DNA of 64,000 nucleotides from JAVBJN01 sp031546985. Lineage in GTDB: Bacteria > Bacteroidota > Bacteroidia > Chitinophagales > Chitinophagaceae. Below, one piece after another: positions 26,468 through 35,684 of the stretch (position 1 is its first letter; every line of letters begins with the position of its first letter). The stretch covers positions 7,060 through 71,059 of the forward strand of contig JAVBJN010000073.1 of assembly GCA_031546985.1 (NCBI GenBank), in the 5' to 3' direction. Made by a program: the position numbers and the translations under genes. The notes beneath the pieces are model-generated. The model was not told where the DNA came from, searched no databases, and saw only the letters and a program-made list of their open reading frames with translations.

Positions 26468-27388
26468 TTAAAGACCCGCAGGGGTTTTCGTGTTCAGATT
26501 CACCTCACGGATGATTACATCCATCCTCGAAGGAAACAGCATTGCCTTTTTAAAGATGAGCTGGCCACGGTCTTTGCTTAAGAAGTTTACAAAACCCGTG
26601 CCTAAGCCTACCCAGGTTTCCCGGCTTATAAAATACAAGGTGCGGGTAAAGGGGTAACTCTTCATGGCTATATAAGCCTGGTAAGGCTGGTAATACTGCC
26701 CGTCTTTGGGATTCTGGATAGAAGCCACATTGATCTGGTTGAGGAAGGTTTGCGATACGGAATCTGACGGATCAGATACCCAGCTTACCCCAATCACCCC
26801 AATGGCCTCAGGGTTTTTAGCTACATAATCCACTACCTCTGCACATCCGTTGGCCGCATATATCTTGTCAGACAGTTTTTGCCCCGGAATCAGCGAGTCC
26901 ATCACATAACGCACCGTGCTGGATCGTTGGTTATCAAACACTAAAGTATAAGGTTTGTTATAAGCGCCTGTAAGGATCTGCTTAATATCATTTACCGTAA
27001 ACTTAGGATCGGCAACGCTCTTGTTTGTGATAAAGGTAACGGCATCTTTCGCTATATCTAACGAGCGTGTAACTATTTTATTGGTTTTGCAGTATTCCTT
27101 TTCTTCGGCATTAAGCTCGCGGGTTACCAGCGCCACCCTGGCGCTATCGTTGAGCAGGTCTTTAATACAATCTGCCTCCGGGTGGTAAAGTCCTGTTATA
27201 TGTGCCTCGGGAAAAGAGGAGTGAAAAACCTTGAGTTGCTCTTCGATAACCGGTTTAAAGGTCTCATCCACCGCCACATTGATTTTTCCGGCCGTCATGG
27301 AATCCGAAGTTTTGCCAGTATTCTGGGTACAGGAAGCCAGCAATGTAGTGGCTACTACTCCTGCGCTGAACAATAAACGTTGTAACAT
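26468..27388 (-). CDS. PstS-like phosphate-type substrate-binding lipoprotein
   Basis: A 306-residue periplasmic-binding-protein fold of the PstS/PBP-like type. I use the ATG at 27388; a TTG three codons earlier is possible. A lipoprotein signal with LLASCTQN places the lipid-modified Cys near residue 19. INVAVDETFKPVIEEQLKVF, RVALVTRELNAEEKEYC, AKDAVTFITN and GVIGVSWVSD resemble PstS domain segments, including DAVTFI-type ligand loops. No pstCAB genes are near, and it pairs with a TPR gene instead, so binding of phosphate is not certain; it may be a surface sensor. Confidence 0.78.
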   Translation of the reverse strand: MLQRLLFSAGVVATTLLASCTQNTGKTSDSMTAGKINVAVDETFKPVIEEQLKVFHSSFPEAHITGLYHPEADCIKDLLNDSARVALVTRELNAEEKEYCKTNKIVTRSLDIAKDAVTFITNKSVADPKFTVNDIKQILTGAYNKPYTLVFDNQRSSTVRYVMDSLIPGQKLSDKIYAANGCAEVVDYVAKNPEAIGVIGVSWVSDPSDSVSQTFLNQINVASIQNPKDGQYYQPYQAYIAMKSYPFTRTLYFISRETWVGLGTGFVNFLSKDRGQLIFKKAMLFPSRMDVIIREVNLNTKTPAGL

Positions 27389-27463
27389 CTGGTGCAAGTT
27401 TACAAATACTGTAAAAAAAGGTAATGCTAAACCCCTTAAAAACAGGGAATATTTAACATTTTA

Positions 27464-27718
27464 TTAATCGCGGCGACGGTTTTTACGCATTTCTGCCATC
27501 TCTTTGTAGCTGGAATAAGCCCGGTAAAGACGGAAACCGCCATACAGGAACATGAGCACCGCCAGGATTTTACTCCACGGTTGGGGCATTTGGTAGCCCA
27601 TTTTCTCTGCAAAGAAAAAGAAAGCGCCGATCAGGATATAGAAGCAACCCATGGCAAAGCCCATGGTGGTCTGCAATTGCAGCTTGGTGCGGATGCTCTT
27701 TTCTTCAAATTCTCTCAT
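27464..27718 (-). CDS. Small two-helix membrane protein
   Basis: An 84-residue protein from the ATG at 27718 (MREFEEKSIRTKLQLQTTM); a longer frame starts at 27769 but begins with an unrelated hydrophobic stretch. Two transmembrane helices are visible: GFAMGCFYILIGAFFFFAEKM and the second around ILAVLMFLYGGFRLYRAY. The C terminus is strongly basic (MRKNRRRD). It lies 75 bases upstream of the PstS-like gene. Function unknown. Confidence 0.65.
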   Translation of the reverse strand: MREFEEKSIRTKLQLQTTMGFAMGCFYILIGAFFFFAEKMGYQMPQPWSKILAVLMFLYGGFRLYRAYSSYKEMAEMRKNRRRD

Positions 27719-27917
27719 AACTAACGAAAGGACAATAATATTAAAATTACGGCTGAACAGGAAATCCAATTAAGCGAGGCTGCCAGCTATGCGCGATGAG
27801 CTACCAGCTGTTAGCCCAGCTGCATCAGTATCCGGTTCGCCATTGTTTAATAGGCTGATCGCTTGCAACTTATAGCTAAAAGCCCTTTTCCTTCTTCATT
27901 AACTTGCTCAAAAACAG

Positions 27918-27925
27918 TAGTTTTG
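27918..27925 (+). promoter_or_regulatory. -7 element of the phosphatase-hisS unit
   Basis: TAGTTTTG matches TAnnTTTG, 19 bases upstream of the GTG start at 27945. No convincing -33 TTTG is visible at the right distance. Confidence 0.5.
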
Positions 27926-27944
27926 CACGTAAATTTTTTGTTAA

Positions 27945-28400
27945 GTGAAGATATTGATGGTATGCCTGGGTAATATATGCCGGTCGCCGATTGCCGAAGG
28001 GGTAATGCAGCACAAAATACAGGAAGCAGGATTGGACTGGACCGTAGCCTCGGCCGGAACAGAATCTTACCATGTAGGATCGCAGCCGCATATCCATTCT
28101 ATCGAAATTTGCGAAGCCAACGGTATCGATATTAAACACCAACGGGCATGCCGTTTTACCGCCGCTGATTTTGACACTTACGATAAGATCTATGCTATGG
28201 CCAGCGATGTGTACAACGAAATTCTGCGCATTGCAGGCACCAAAGCCAGGCCCGAAAAGCTGGAGCTGTTCCTCAACGAACTGCATCCCGGCATGAATGA
28301 GTCGGTGCCCGACCCCTGGTATGGCAACAAACATGGCTACTATGGCGTTTACGAAATGATTAATGCTACTTGCAGCAAAATCATTGAACGATACAGGTAG
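27945..28400 (+). CDS. Low-molecular-weight protein-tyrosine phosphatase
   Basis: A 151-residue LMW phosphatase that hydrolyses phosphotyrosine or similar phosphomonoesters in the cytoplasm. The N-terminal P-loop is intact: C7-L-G-N-I-C-R13-S14, with C7 the nucleophile, and the general acid D123 is in VPDPWYG. I chose the GTG at 27945 because it gives MKILMVCLGNICRSP, the normal family start; the internal ATG would remove the first strand. No tyrosine-kinase or polysaccharide-export gene is near. It precedes hisS, separated by a periodic repeat array. Confidence 0.92.
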   Translation: MKILMVCLGNICRSPIAEGVMQHKIQEAGLDWTVASAGTESYHVGSQPHIHSIEICEANGIDIKHQRACRFTAADFDTYDKIYAMASDVYNEILRIAGTKARPEKLELFLNELHPGMNESVPDPWYGNKHGYYGVYEMINATCSKIIERYR

Positions 28401-28509
28401 ATTGGCGGATTGGCGGATTGCGGATTGGAGTATTACGGATTGGCGGATTACGGATTTACGAATAGGCGAATCGGCACATTTACCAATTGGCACATTAATG
28501 CATGAGCAC
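28401..28509. repeat. Approximately 8-bp periodic repeat array
   Basis: Fourteen consecutive units of 7-8 bases start with AT: ATTGGCGG twice, then ATTGCGG, ATTGGAGT, ATTACGG, ATTGGCGG, ATTACGG, ATTTACGA, ATAGGCGA, ATCGGCAC, ATTTACCA, ATTGGCAC, ATTAATGC and ATGAGCAC. Units decay from left to right. The array begins directly after the phosphatase stop codon and fills the space before hisS. Confidence 0.85.
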
Positions 28510-28537
28510 ATTTAAAAACAGTACATTATCTCATTAT

Positions 28538-29917
28538 ATGAAACCGAGCACGCCACAAGGCACGAGGGATTTTGCTCCCGACGTTTTACGCAAAAGATAT
28601 TATATCCTCAATACCATCCGTGGCATTATGGAGCGCTACGGCTTTCAGCCACTCGAAACACCTGCCATGGAAAACATGGAAACCCTTATGGGCAAATATG
28701 GTGACGAGGGCGACAAACTGATTTTCAAAATCCTGAACAATGGGCTGGATAATGAAGCTAAAGCAGAAAAAACACGCGCCGGTTTTGAACAAATAATGAC
28801 CGGGAAAAACACGCCCGATATTACCGAGCGTGCACTCCGTTACGATCTTACCATTCCCTTTGCACGCTTTGTGGCCATGAACCAGCACGCGCTAGCTTTT
28901 CCGTTTAAGCGCTACCAGATGCAGCCGGTTTGGCGCGCAGACCGTCCGCAAAAGGGCCGCTACCGCGAGTTTTACCAGTGCGATGCAGATGTGGTAGGCA
29001 GCACCAGCCTGCTCAACGAGGCAGAGCTGCTCATGATCTACGACCAGGCTTTTACCGCGCTTAATTTCCCTACGGTAGAGATCCGTATCAACAGCCGCAA
29101 GATACTGGCTGGCCTGGCCAACTATGTGGGTATGCCAGAGCAGATGACCGATATTACCGTGGCCATCGACAAGCTCGATAAAATTGGTATGGATGGCGTG
29201 AAGAAAGAACTGGCAGGAAGAGGTATTCCCGAAAACGGCATTGCTGCTATTGAACAATTCCTGAGTATAGAAGGCAACAATGCCTGCAAGCTGGAGCAGG
29301 TAGCCGCTTTGATGGGTACTGATGAAGTGGCGCAACAAGGTATTGAAGAGCTGCGCAGCATTCTCGCCTATACCGCTACCTTGCAACAAGAAGAATCGGT
29401 AAACAGCATTATGATTGACCTTACCCTGGCCCGCGGACTCAATTACTACACCGGCATGATCGTTGAAGTAAAATGTCCGTCTGTAGCGTTGGGCAGCATT
29501 GGCGGCGGCGGCCGTTACGACGACCTTACCGGACTATTTGGGGTAAAAGGCTTGTCTGGTGTTGGCGTATCTTTTGGTATAGACCGGATGTACGACGCAA
29601 TGGAATCGCTCGATATTTTTCCCGATACCGTTGTGCGCGAAAACAGTGTGCTGTTCATCAATTTTGGTGGTGCGGATGAGCTGTACGCCCTGCAGCAGGT
29701 AAGTGCTTTGCGCAGCGCGGGCATTACCGCAGAGCTATACCCCGATGCAGCCAAGTTCGACAAACAAATGAAGTATGCCAACAAGCGCAACATTTCTTAC
29801 GTGGCCATCTGCGGAGAAAATGAGCGTACGCAAGATATCATCAGCATCAAAAATTTCTTAACCGGCGGCCAGGAGCAATACAGCATCACGGAAGCCATAG
29901 CCTTATTAAAACCCTAA
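28538..29917 (+). CDS. hisS: Histidine--tRNA ligase
   Basis: Class II aminoacyl-tRNA synthetase charging tRNA-His, 459 residues from the chosen ATG (MKPSTPQGTRDFAPDVLRKR). An earlier in-frame ATG at 28502 lies inside the repeat array and adds residues foreign to the family. Motif 2 is in QPVWRADRPQKGRYREFYQCD; the histidine-specific segments are RALRYDLTIPFAR and ARGLNYYTGMIVEV; motif 3 is GGGRYDDLTG and GVGVSFGIDRM. The C-terminal anticodon-binding domain (about 360-459) is present. Ten bases separate it from the DUF4836 gene. Confidence 0.97.
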   Translation: MKPSTPQGTRDFAPDVLRKRYYILNTIRGIMERYGFQPLETPAMENMETLMGKYGDEGDKLIFKILNNGLDNEAKAEKTRAGFEQIMTGKNTPDITERALRYDLTIPFARFVAMNQHALAFPFKRYQMQPVWRADRPQKGRYREFYQCDADVVGSTSLLNEAELLMIYDQAFTALNFPTVEIRINSRKILAGLANYVGMPEQMTDITVAIDKLDKIGMDGVKKELAGRGIPENGIAAIEQFLSIEGNNACKLEQVAALMGTDEVAQQGIEELRSILAYTATLQQEESVNSIMIDLTLARGLNYYTGMIVEVKCPSVALGSIGGGGRYDDLTGLFGVKGLSGVGVSFGIDRMYDAMESLDIFPDTVVRENSVLFINFGGADELYALQQVSALRSAGITAELYPDAAKFDKQMKYANKRNISYVAICGENERTQDIISIKNFLTGGQEQYSITEAIALLKP

Positions 29918-29927
29918 ATCAATCGAT

Positions 29928-31730
29928 ATGACCAAACTACGATTTCTCCTGCCCTGCTTCATGCTTACAGTCATAGTGCTGGTGTTCAGCGCATGCAACA
30001 GCATTCCCGAGCATACCAAGTACATTCCCAAAGATGCAATGGTGGTGGGCAGTGTAGATATGAAACAACTCGGCAAAAAGATTGTGTGGAACGCTATTAC
30101 CGGCAGCAAGCTCTTCAAAAAAATGGAAGAAAAAGCCGGACAGAAAAAAGCAACCACCGACCTGGAAGCTACGGGTGTAGACCTGGCCTCGCGCATGTAT
30201 ATGTATGTGGAGCATGGCAATGATCCCTACTCCCGTGTGGTGTACCTTACACCGCTAAAAGACGCGGCCAAACTCGAAGGTTTTCTGAAACAGAATTTTA
30301 CCGATGCCCAGGTAGAAGACCACACACAGTATAAATCTGCACGCCTCAACGATAATACCATTGCAGGCTGGAACAAAGATGTGCTGATGGTGATTATGAT
30401 GAACGCTACCGATTCTATGGCTACCATTCCTTCCTTTGCAGATACCGACACAGATATGGATGCAGATACCGATGCTGCTGTTGCCAGTGCCGATACCGCT
30501 ATTGCAGCAACCGCAGTGCCCGCTGCTACCTCCGACTACTTTAATGAAGCTGCGGTAGATTCTGTAATCACCTTCCTGAAACGCCCGGTACCTGTAGAAG
30601 CGCTGAACGCTGCACTCACCAGGGCTTTCAGCATCAAATCCGATTCTTCTATCATGGCCATTTCGCAGTTTAAAGACCTGCAAAAAGCAGGGCATGATGT
30701 TACGTTATGGTTTAACCCCAACTCACTGTACAGCACCGCCATGGCGGGCAATCCTATGGCTTCCAGCTTTGTTAAGCCCGAAGATTTTAAAGACCTGTAC
30801 ATGAGCGCCGGTGTAAATTTCGAAAAAGGAAAGATCAGCGCAGAGATGGTGTATTATGTAAACGATAAACTGAAAGACCTGTACGAAGCTTTTGGCAAAG
30901 ACAAGATCGATATGGATATGCTGGAGCGCCTGCCCAACAAAAATGCAGATGTAATGCTGGCCTATAAGATCAACTTCGAAGCCATTAAAAAAGCATTGCA
31001 GCAGTTTAAGCTGGATGGCCTGGCCAACCTGGGACTGGCTGCTGCCGGTTTCTCGCTGGATGAAGTACTCAAGGCTTTTAAAGGCGACCTGGTGATTGCA
31101 TTATCCGACATTAAATCTAAACAAACAGAAATAGACCTTTCGGACAGTACAAGCTATACCCATGTTACACCCGATGTAAAAGTAATTGTAGCGGCCAGTG
31201 TAGGCGACAAAAAAGCGATTGAAAAAATGTTCAGCAAATTTGGAGCAGAGAGCTTTACCCAACAAAGCGGCGGCTACTACCAAATGGGTACCGATAGCAG
31301 CACCAATGTGTTTCTGAACGACAAATACATGATCTTTAGCAGCGACCGCAGCGCTACAGAAGCTTACCTGAATCCCGCTGGTGCTAAAGGCGAATTGCCT
31401 GAGCTGGTGCGCAGCCATTTTAAAGGAAACCCTTCTGGTGTGTATGTTAACCTGGCTGGCATCTTCAACTACATGCTGCTCGATCCTTACCAAAAGCAAA
31501 AAACGGCCATCACCACCCTCACCAATACGTTTGATAAAGTTGTAGGCTGGGGCGGCAGTGTAAGCAACAAAAAAATGAAATACAATGCAGAGCTGCAGTT
31601 TAAATCGAAAGATGAAAACAGCCTGATTATACTGATCGATATGGCCGATAAACTGAGCGAGCAATATGCCCAGGAATCGCTGCCTACCCCTCAGGCCAAT
31701 GCAACTACCACTCCTGTTAACGTCCAATAA
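29928..31730 (+). CDS. DUF4836 family lipoprotein
   Basis: A 600-residue envelope lipoprotein with a signal ending VLVFSAC (lipid Cys near residue 23). The start SIPEHTKYIPKDAMVVGSVD is typical of DUF4836, a Bacteroidota family without known function. The mature protein alternates beta-rich stretches with Thr/Ala/Asp-rich linkers, notably DTDTDMDADTDAAVASADTA near 170-190. It ends in a Pro/Thr-rich tail. It is followed after 8 bases by an ABC ATPase and its permease, so the three may form one envelope system, and hisS upstream is only 10 bases away. Substrate unknown. Confidence 0.8.
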   Translation: MTKLRFLLPCFMLTVIVLVFSACNSIPEHTKYIPKDAMVVGSVDMKQLGKKIVWNAITGSKLFKKMEEKAGQKKATTDLEATGVDLASRMYMYVEHGNDPYSRVVYLTPLKDAAKLEGFLKQNFTDAQVEDHTQYKSARLNDNTIAGWNKDVLMVIMMNATDSMATIPSFADTDTDMDADTDAAVASADTAIAATAVPAATSDYFNEAAVDSVITFLKRPVPVEALNAALTRAFSIKSDSSIMAISQFKDLQKAGHDVTLWFNPNSLYSTAMAGNPMASSFVKPEDFKDLYMSAGVNFEKGKISAEMVYYVNDKLKDLYEAFGKDKIDMDMLERLPNKNADVMLAYKINFEAIKKALQQFKLDGLANLGLAAAGFSLDEVLKAFKGDLVIALSDIKSKQTEIDLSDSTSYTHVTPDVKVIVAASVGDKKAIEKMFSKFGAESFTQQSGGYYQMGTDSSTNVFLNDKYMIFSSDRSATEAYLNPAGAKGELPELVRSHFKGNPSGVYVNLAGIFNYMLLDPYQKQKTAITTLTNTFDKVVGWGGSVSNKKMKYNAELQFKSKDENSLIILIDMADKLSEQYAQESLPTPQANATTTPVNVQ

Positions 31731-31738
31731 ATTCAGGT

Positions 31739-32380
31739 ATGCTGCAACTGCAACAGTTGAATCCCGAATTTTTAAAGCATAAGATCAACCCACCTGTTTC
31801 TGACATATGGCAGCAGCAGGTGGGTTTTGATTCTGGCAGCTTCGTGCACCTGCAGGCCCCATCCGGCAGCGGCAAAAGCACACTCGTGCAAATGCTCTAT
31901 GGCATACCCCGCCCTTTTGAAGGAACCCTATTGCTGCACCAACAGGATATTAAAAAGCTGGATGCCGAAACCCTGGCCGAAACCAGACGTACAAAGTTGA
32001 GCATTGTATTCCAGGATCTGCGCCTGTTTCCAGACCTTACCGTGATGGAAAACCTGGCATTAAAACAGTTGCAGACCAATACCGTTGCTACCACAACCAT
32101 TACAGAATGGACAGAACGGCTTAATATAGCCTCGCTGCTCAACCGCAACTGCAATACCTTGTCTATGGGCGAGCGGCAGCGGGTAGCCATTATACGGGCT
32201 TTATGCCAGCCTTTTGAATGGTTGCTGATGGATGAACCATTCAGCCACCTGGACCAACACAACATTGCACTGGCAGCGCAACTCATACTGGAGCGGGTTA
32301 CTGCATTGGGCGCGGGTTTCATCCTCGCCGATCTGGAGCACGACCAACATTTTCCTTACAACCGTCAACTGAAATTGTAA
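31739..32380 (+). CDS. ABC transporter ATP-binding protein (LolD/MacB-like)
   Basis: A 213-residue ATPase subunit. Walker A is APSGSGKSTLV (about residues 41-51), the Q-loop is IVFQDLRLFPDLTVMENL, the signature is LSMGERQRVA, Walker B is WLLMDEPFSHLD, and the switch His is most likely in the final LEHD. The protein stops soon afterwards, so it is a little shorter than LolD. The permease gene starts one base after its stop codon, so the two make one transporter, probably of the FtsX/LolC type that acts on envelope substrates rather than importing solutes. Confidence 0.9.
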   Translation: MLQLQQLNPEFLKHKINPPVSDIWQQQVGFDSGSFVHLQAPSGSGKSTLVQMLYGIPRPFEGTLLLHQQDIKKLDAETLAETRRTKLSIVFQDLRLFPDLTVMENLALKQLQTNTVATTTITEWTERLNIASLLNRNCNTLSMGERQRVAIIRALCQPFEWLLMDEPFSHLDQHNIALAAQLILERVTALGAGFILADLEHDQHFPYNRQLKL

Positions 32381-32381
32381 C

Positions 32382-33551
32382 ATGCAGGCCAGGGCTATTC
32401 TTCATAAATTATTGCAGCAGGGCGACCGCAAAAGTTCGCAATGGTGGTCGATGCTTGGCCTCTTTACCGGCATGCTCTTACTGGGTGTGAGCATTCTTGC
32501 TTATTTTAATTTTAGGCAATTGCAGCAGCGCCAGCTGAACGATAATAACCTGGCCGATTATCTCGTGATCAGCAAGCAGATCAACGATAGTTTGCTCAAC
32601 AACAAAACTGCGCTTCAATTTACACCAGGAGAAATAAGCCAGTTAAAGGCACAACCTTTTGTAAAAGCGGTGGGCGAGATCCGCTCCTGCAACCAACCGG
32701 TGTACCTCACGGTAGCCGGACTGTTAGAAACGTTTATCTTTTTTGAATCGGCCCCCGATGCATTTTTGGGCGAGCTGGGCGATGCATGGAAATGGGCACC
32801 CGATAGCAGCTACATTCCGGTGCTGCTCTCCAACGATCTGTTACAACTGTATAATTTTGGATTTGCACCCAGCCAGGGCCTGCCGCAGATCTCGGAAAAA
32901 ACGCTTTCGAGTTTTCCGCTGCAAATGAACATTGGTGCGCAAAAGTACCAGGCCCGTATCATTGGTGTTTCCGACCGCATTACCTCGGTGCTTGTACCCT
33001 GGACCTTTACCGAACACCTGAACCAGCAAGGTGCGTTTTCCTTTAACCAGCAACCTTCGCGGCTCATGCTCAAGGTGGCCAATACCGCCGATCCTGCACT
33101 GCTTAGCTACCTGGAGCAGGCGCATTACAATACCAACCAGAATCCTTTACAATCGGGTAAGTTAAACCTGCTTATTAAAGGATTATTGCTGGGTATGAAT
33201 GGTTTTGGATTATTGGTATTGCTGTTGTCTTTTCTTGTATTGAGCATGTACGCGCGGCTCAGCATAACCCGCAAGCAACCGGAGATTCAATTGCTGATAG
33301 AATTGGGTCACAGCCCTAAAAGCATTCGCAAGTTATTCTTCGCCGCTTACCGCAACAGTATTTTGATTTGTACCCTGCTCCCAGTATGCTGCACTATTGT
33401 TTTGCATTTATTACTGGCTAGCCAGGCCTTCAAATACCTGAACCTGAACGTTACCCTTATGCCTGCCATCATTGCGGCATTGCTGCTCATTGCCATCGCG
33501 GTATTGATGCTGTTGTTGCAGCAGCGCAACATCCGCAGGCAGATCGGGTAA
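32382..33551 (+). CDS. FtsX-like ABC transporter permease
   Basis: A 389-residue permease with an N-terminal membrane helix (about residues 24-44), a periplasmic domain (about 45-265) and three C-terminal helices of the FtsX type (about 270-385, starting LLIKGLLLGMNGFGLLVLLL). Basic residues after the second helix (ARLSITRKQPEIQLLIELGHS) match the ATPase-contacting coupling helix. It pairs with the ATPase gene immediately upstream. Its stop codon is only 2 bases from the stop of the convergent thioredoxin-like gene, leaving no room for a terminator between them. Confidence 0.82.
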   Translation: MQARAILHKLLQQGDRKSSQWWSMLGLFTGMLLLGVSILAYFNFRQLQQRQLNDNNLADYLVISKQINDSLLNNKTALQFTPGEISQLKAQPFVKAVGEIRSCNQPVYLTVAGLLETFIFFESAPDAFLGELGDAWKWAPDSSYIPVLLSNDLLQLYNFGFAPSQGLPQISEKTLSSFPLQMNIGAQKYQARIIGVSDRITSVLVPWTFTEHLNQQGAFSFNQQPSRLMLKVANTADPALLSYLEQAHYNTNQNPLQSGKLNLLIKGLLLGMNGFGLLVLLLSFLVLSMYARLSITRKQPEIQLLIELGHSPKSIRKLFFAAYRNSILICTLLPVCCTIVLHLLLASQAFKYLNLNVTLMPAIIAALLLIAIAVLMLLLQQRNIRRQIG

Positions 33552-33553
33552 AG

Positions 33554-35056
33554 CTAGTTGTTGGCTGGCTTTAATGTATTAAGCAAAGAATCAAACAGGG
33601 AGGACTTTACTTCGGGGTTATAAGCGACAATCTTATTTTCGGTACTCAATACAAACACTTTTGGAATACCTCCGATATCGAATCGTTGTAACAGATAACT
33701 TTCATCTGGCGACACATAATAATGACTACCGGGAAGCTTTGTTTTTTTTCTTGATGCCTTCCAAAAGCTTTCATTACGGTCTATAGACACAAATACAAAA
33801 TTGATATCGGGCCCAAATTGCTTATACGCCTTTCGCATATGGGGATACAACTCTTTACAAAAGTGACACCAGTCTGCCCAAAACAATACTACTACAGGTT
33901 TGTTGCCTTTTTTAATCACTTCATACAGATCTGTTCGCTGCCCTAGTGTATCGGTCATTACCAGGTTGCTGATGGTAGCGCCGGGGTTTAATGTTGCCAC
34001 TTTCTTTTCCCGTGCTTCAATAACCTTCCAGTATTTGCTATTGGGGTAATGCGCTTTTAATAATTTTTTAGCATCGGCAATGGAAGCGGAGTAATCACTA
34101 AGCATGGTATACGAAACAGTGCTAAATAAAGAATCAGCTCTTACGGTCACATTACTGGCTCCCGGACTTGATGGGTTGATATAACCCTTTAATGTATAGA
34201 AACAATACGCCTCATAAACATCTTCCGGTTTGCGTTTTATCGCCTGATGCAAAGAATAATGCATAAAATCATGTTGGTATCCTGCCTTCACCTGCCCTCC
34301 ATTTTTATAGATATCCCTCATGTAATCAAGCAAACACATCTCTTCTATCCAGGTAAAACTGTTAAAGGAGATGGTTGCAGTTGATAAATCTGCATCCAAA
34401 TTCTCCTTCGTAAGTTTGGGCACTACATTCTTATAATGGTCATTCTGTAACGATTTAAGATAATCGAAAGTCGAACTCAGTAAATTGTAACGGTACCAAC
34501 TTACCGATTGACTTAGCCCAGCTTTAAGCGCATCCAGATTTTTTCCTGTAATGCCCAAAGTTCCTGCATATTTCGTTGTTGCAGCCAACCAAAGTGGCTG
34601 TAAGGAATCCAGCCTGGCCATGTACTCATCCGGTTCTATGCTAAAAAACTGAGGATAAGCAGTAGTGATATTGGTTGGATAAATCTTGTATTGCTGAAAC
34701 AACATTGCAGAAAGCACATTTGCTCTTAAATCTTTGCCCTGCCAGGTAAAGAAATAAGGCGGATGATTGAGACCAAACTCAATATTAGTAATAGAATCAG
34801 AAAAGTGCCATATTCTAATATCAGAGCTATTCATCAATGTAACCTCTATTGGTTTATTATCATTAGCGAGTACTATAATCCATTCTTGAGTCGATATTTT
34901 TTTAATTGGTACCGCACTGGTACCGTTGAGATTGACAGGGTCGAAATAATATAATTTCTTCTCCCATTTGGTAAGATCTAAACCCTTTAGCCGCACTTCA
35001 AGTGCATGGCAAACAGATACACAAAACAGGCAGCAAAACAAAAAAACAATTCTCAT
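33554..35056 (-). CDS. Secreted TlpA/ResA-type thioredoxin-like protein
   Basis: A 500-residue protein with a signal peptide (ending CVSVCHALEV, about residue 20). Residues 20-130 are beta-rich; 130-340 are mostly helical and not recognised; the C-terminal 150 residues are a thioredoxin fold of the TlpA/ResA type. The active site is WADWCHFCKELYPH with C397 and C400, then FVFVSIDRN and the cis-Pro segment GGIPKVFVL. It probably reduces or reshuffles disulfides in the periplasm or outer membrane. The base composition is more AT-rich than the genes before it. Confidence 0.85.
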   Translation of the reverse strand: MRIVFLFCCLFCVSVCHALEVRLKGLDLTKWEKKLYYFDPVNLNGTSAVPIKKISTQEWIIVLANDNKPIEVTLMNSSDIRIWHFSDSITNIEFGLNHPPYFFTWQGKDLRANVLSAMLFQQYKIYPTNITTAYPQFFSIEPDEYMARLDSLQPLWLAATTKYAGTLGITGKNLDALKAGLSQSVSWYRYNLLSSTFDYLKSLQNDHYKNVVPKLTKENLDADLSTATISFNSFTWIEEMCLLDYMRDIYKNGGQVKAGYQHDFMHYSLHQAIKRKPEDVYEAYCFYTLKGYINPSSPGASNVTVRADSLFSTVSYTMLSDYSASIADAKKLLKAHYPNSKYWKVIEAREKKVATLNPGATISNLVMTDTLGQRTDLYEVIKKGNKPVVVLFWADWCHFCKELYPHMRKAYKQFGPDINFVFVSIDRNESFWKASRKKTKLPGSHYYVSPDESYLLQRFDIGGIPKVFVLSTENKIVAYNPEVKSSLFDSLLNTLKPANN

Positions 35057-35116
35057 AGGTTGAAGGTTAACGGTGGGCGGTGGTTAAGAAAAAGCAAATG
35101 CCCGGCCGGTTAATTA

Positions 35117-35647
35117 TTAATGATGGAAGTGAACGATATAATCCGTTTCTGTTTTCTCTATTTGATATTGATCTACCCCTACCTTATAGATATAGAGGTT
35201 TCCTGCTTCTGGATTTTTTAATGCCAACTCGAATGGCTGGTCAATTGGCCACGTATCCTTAGAAAAAATAGCCTCTTGCTGATCCGGATGTACCATATTT
35301 TTCTGGATAGTTAAAGTTAGCGGAGCTGCGTCATCTACCAATTCATAAGTACCAACTAACATTCCTGCATTGGGTTTTCCCATTGCAGAAACTTCTGGAA
35401 CAAAATCACCAATACAAATACGTGCATAGTGATGGAGGCAAGTTTCTGTTCGTAAACCAACTTCAAAGACATAATTACCAATTTTACCATAGGGCCAACG
35501 CCATTGTATTCGTTGGTTTGCCGTTTTCACGGAGGAAGAAGAGATACTACTTTGATTTAAATTTTCTTTTTTACAAGCGCTGAGATACGCCATAGAGAGG
35601 AATGCCGTCACTACCACGAATGACGTACTTAATTTAATTTTATTCAT
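35117..35647 (-). CDS. Putative lipoprotein, function unknown
   Basis: A 176-residue protein with a lipoprotein signal (MNKIKLSTSFVVVTAFLSMA, then YLSACKKEN; lipid Cys near residue 25). The mature part is soluble with short beta-like segments such as GNYVFEVGLRTETCLHHYA and GNLYIYKVGVDQYQIEK. I do not recognise a family. It lies 60 bases upstream of the thioredoxin-like gene on the same strand and shares its AT-rich composition, so they may have arrived together. A TAAATTTG element lies 37 bases upstream. Confidence 0.65.
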   Translation of the reverse strand: MNKIKLSTSFVVVTAFLSMAYLSACKKENLNQSSISSSSVKTANQRIQWRWPYGKIGNYVFEVGLRTETCLHHYARICIGDFVPEVSAMGKPNAGMLVGTYELVDDAAPLTLTIQKNMVHPDQQEAIFSKDTWPIDQPFELALKNPEAGNLYIYKVGVDQYQIEKTETDYIVHFHH

Positions 35648-35684
35648 TTATTTGTTGATTTGGCCAGACATCTACCCAGAGCAC

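Noticed and set aside
28401..28509. CRISPR array in the short repeats before hisS
   Set aside because: Units are only 7-8 bases with no spacers, and no cas genes are present.
27876..28511. A 211-residue minus-strand reading frame across the phosphatase gene and the repeat array
   Set aside because: It is the opposite-strand shadow of the phosphatase gene plus translated 8-bp repeats, and has no family features.
31739..32380. Apparent loss of the switch His in the ABC ATPase
   Set aside because: The usual THD is not seen, but LEHD lies at nearly the right distance from Walker B, so the His is probably retained.
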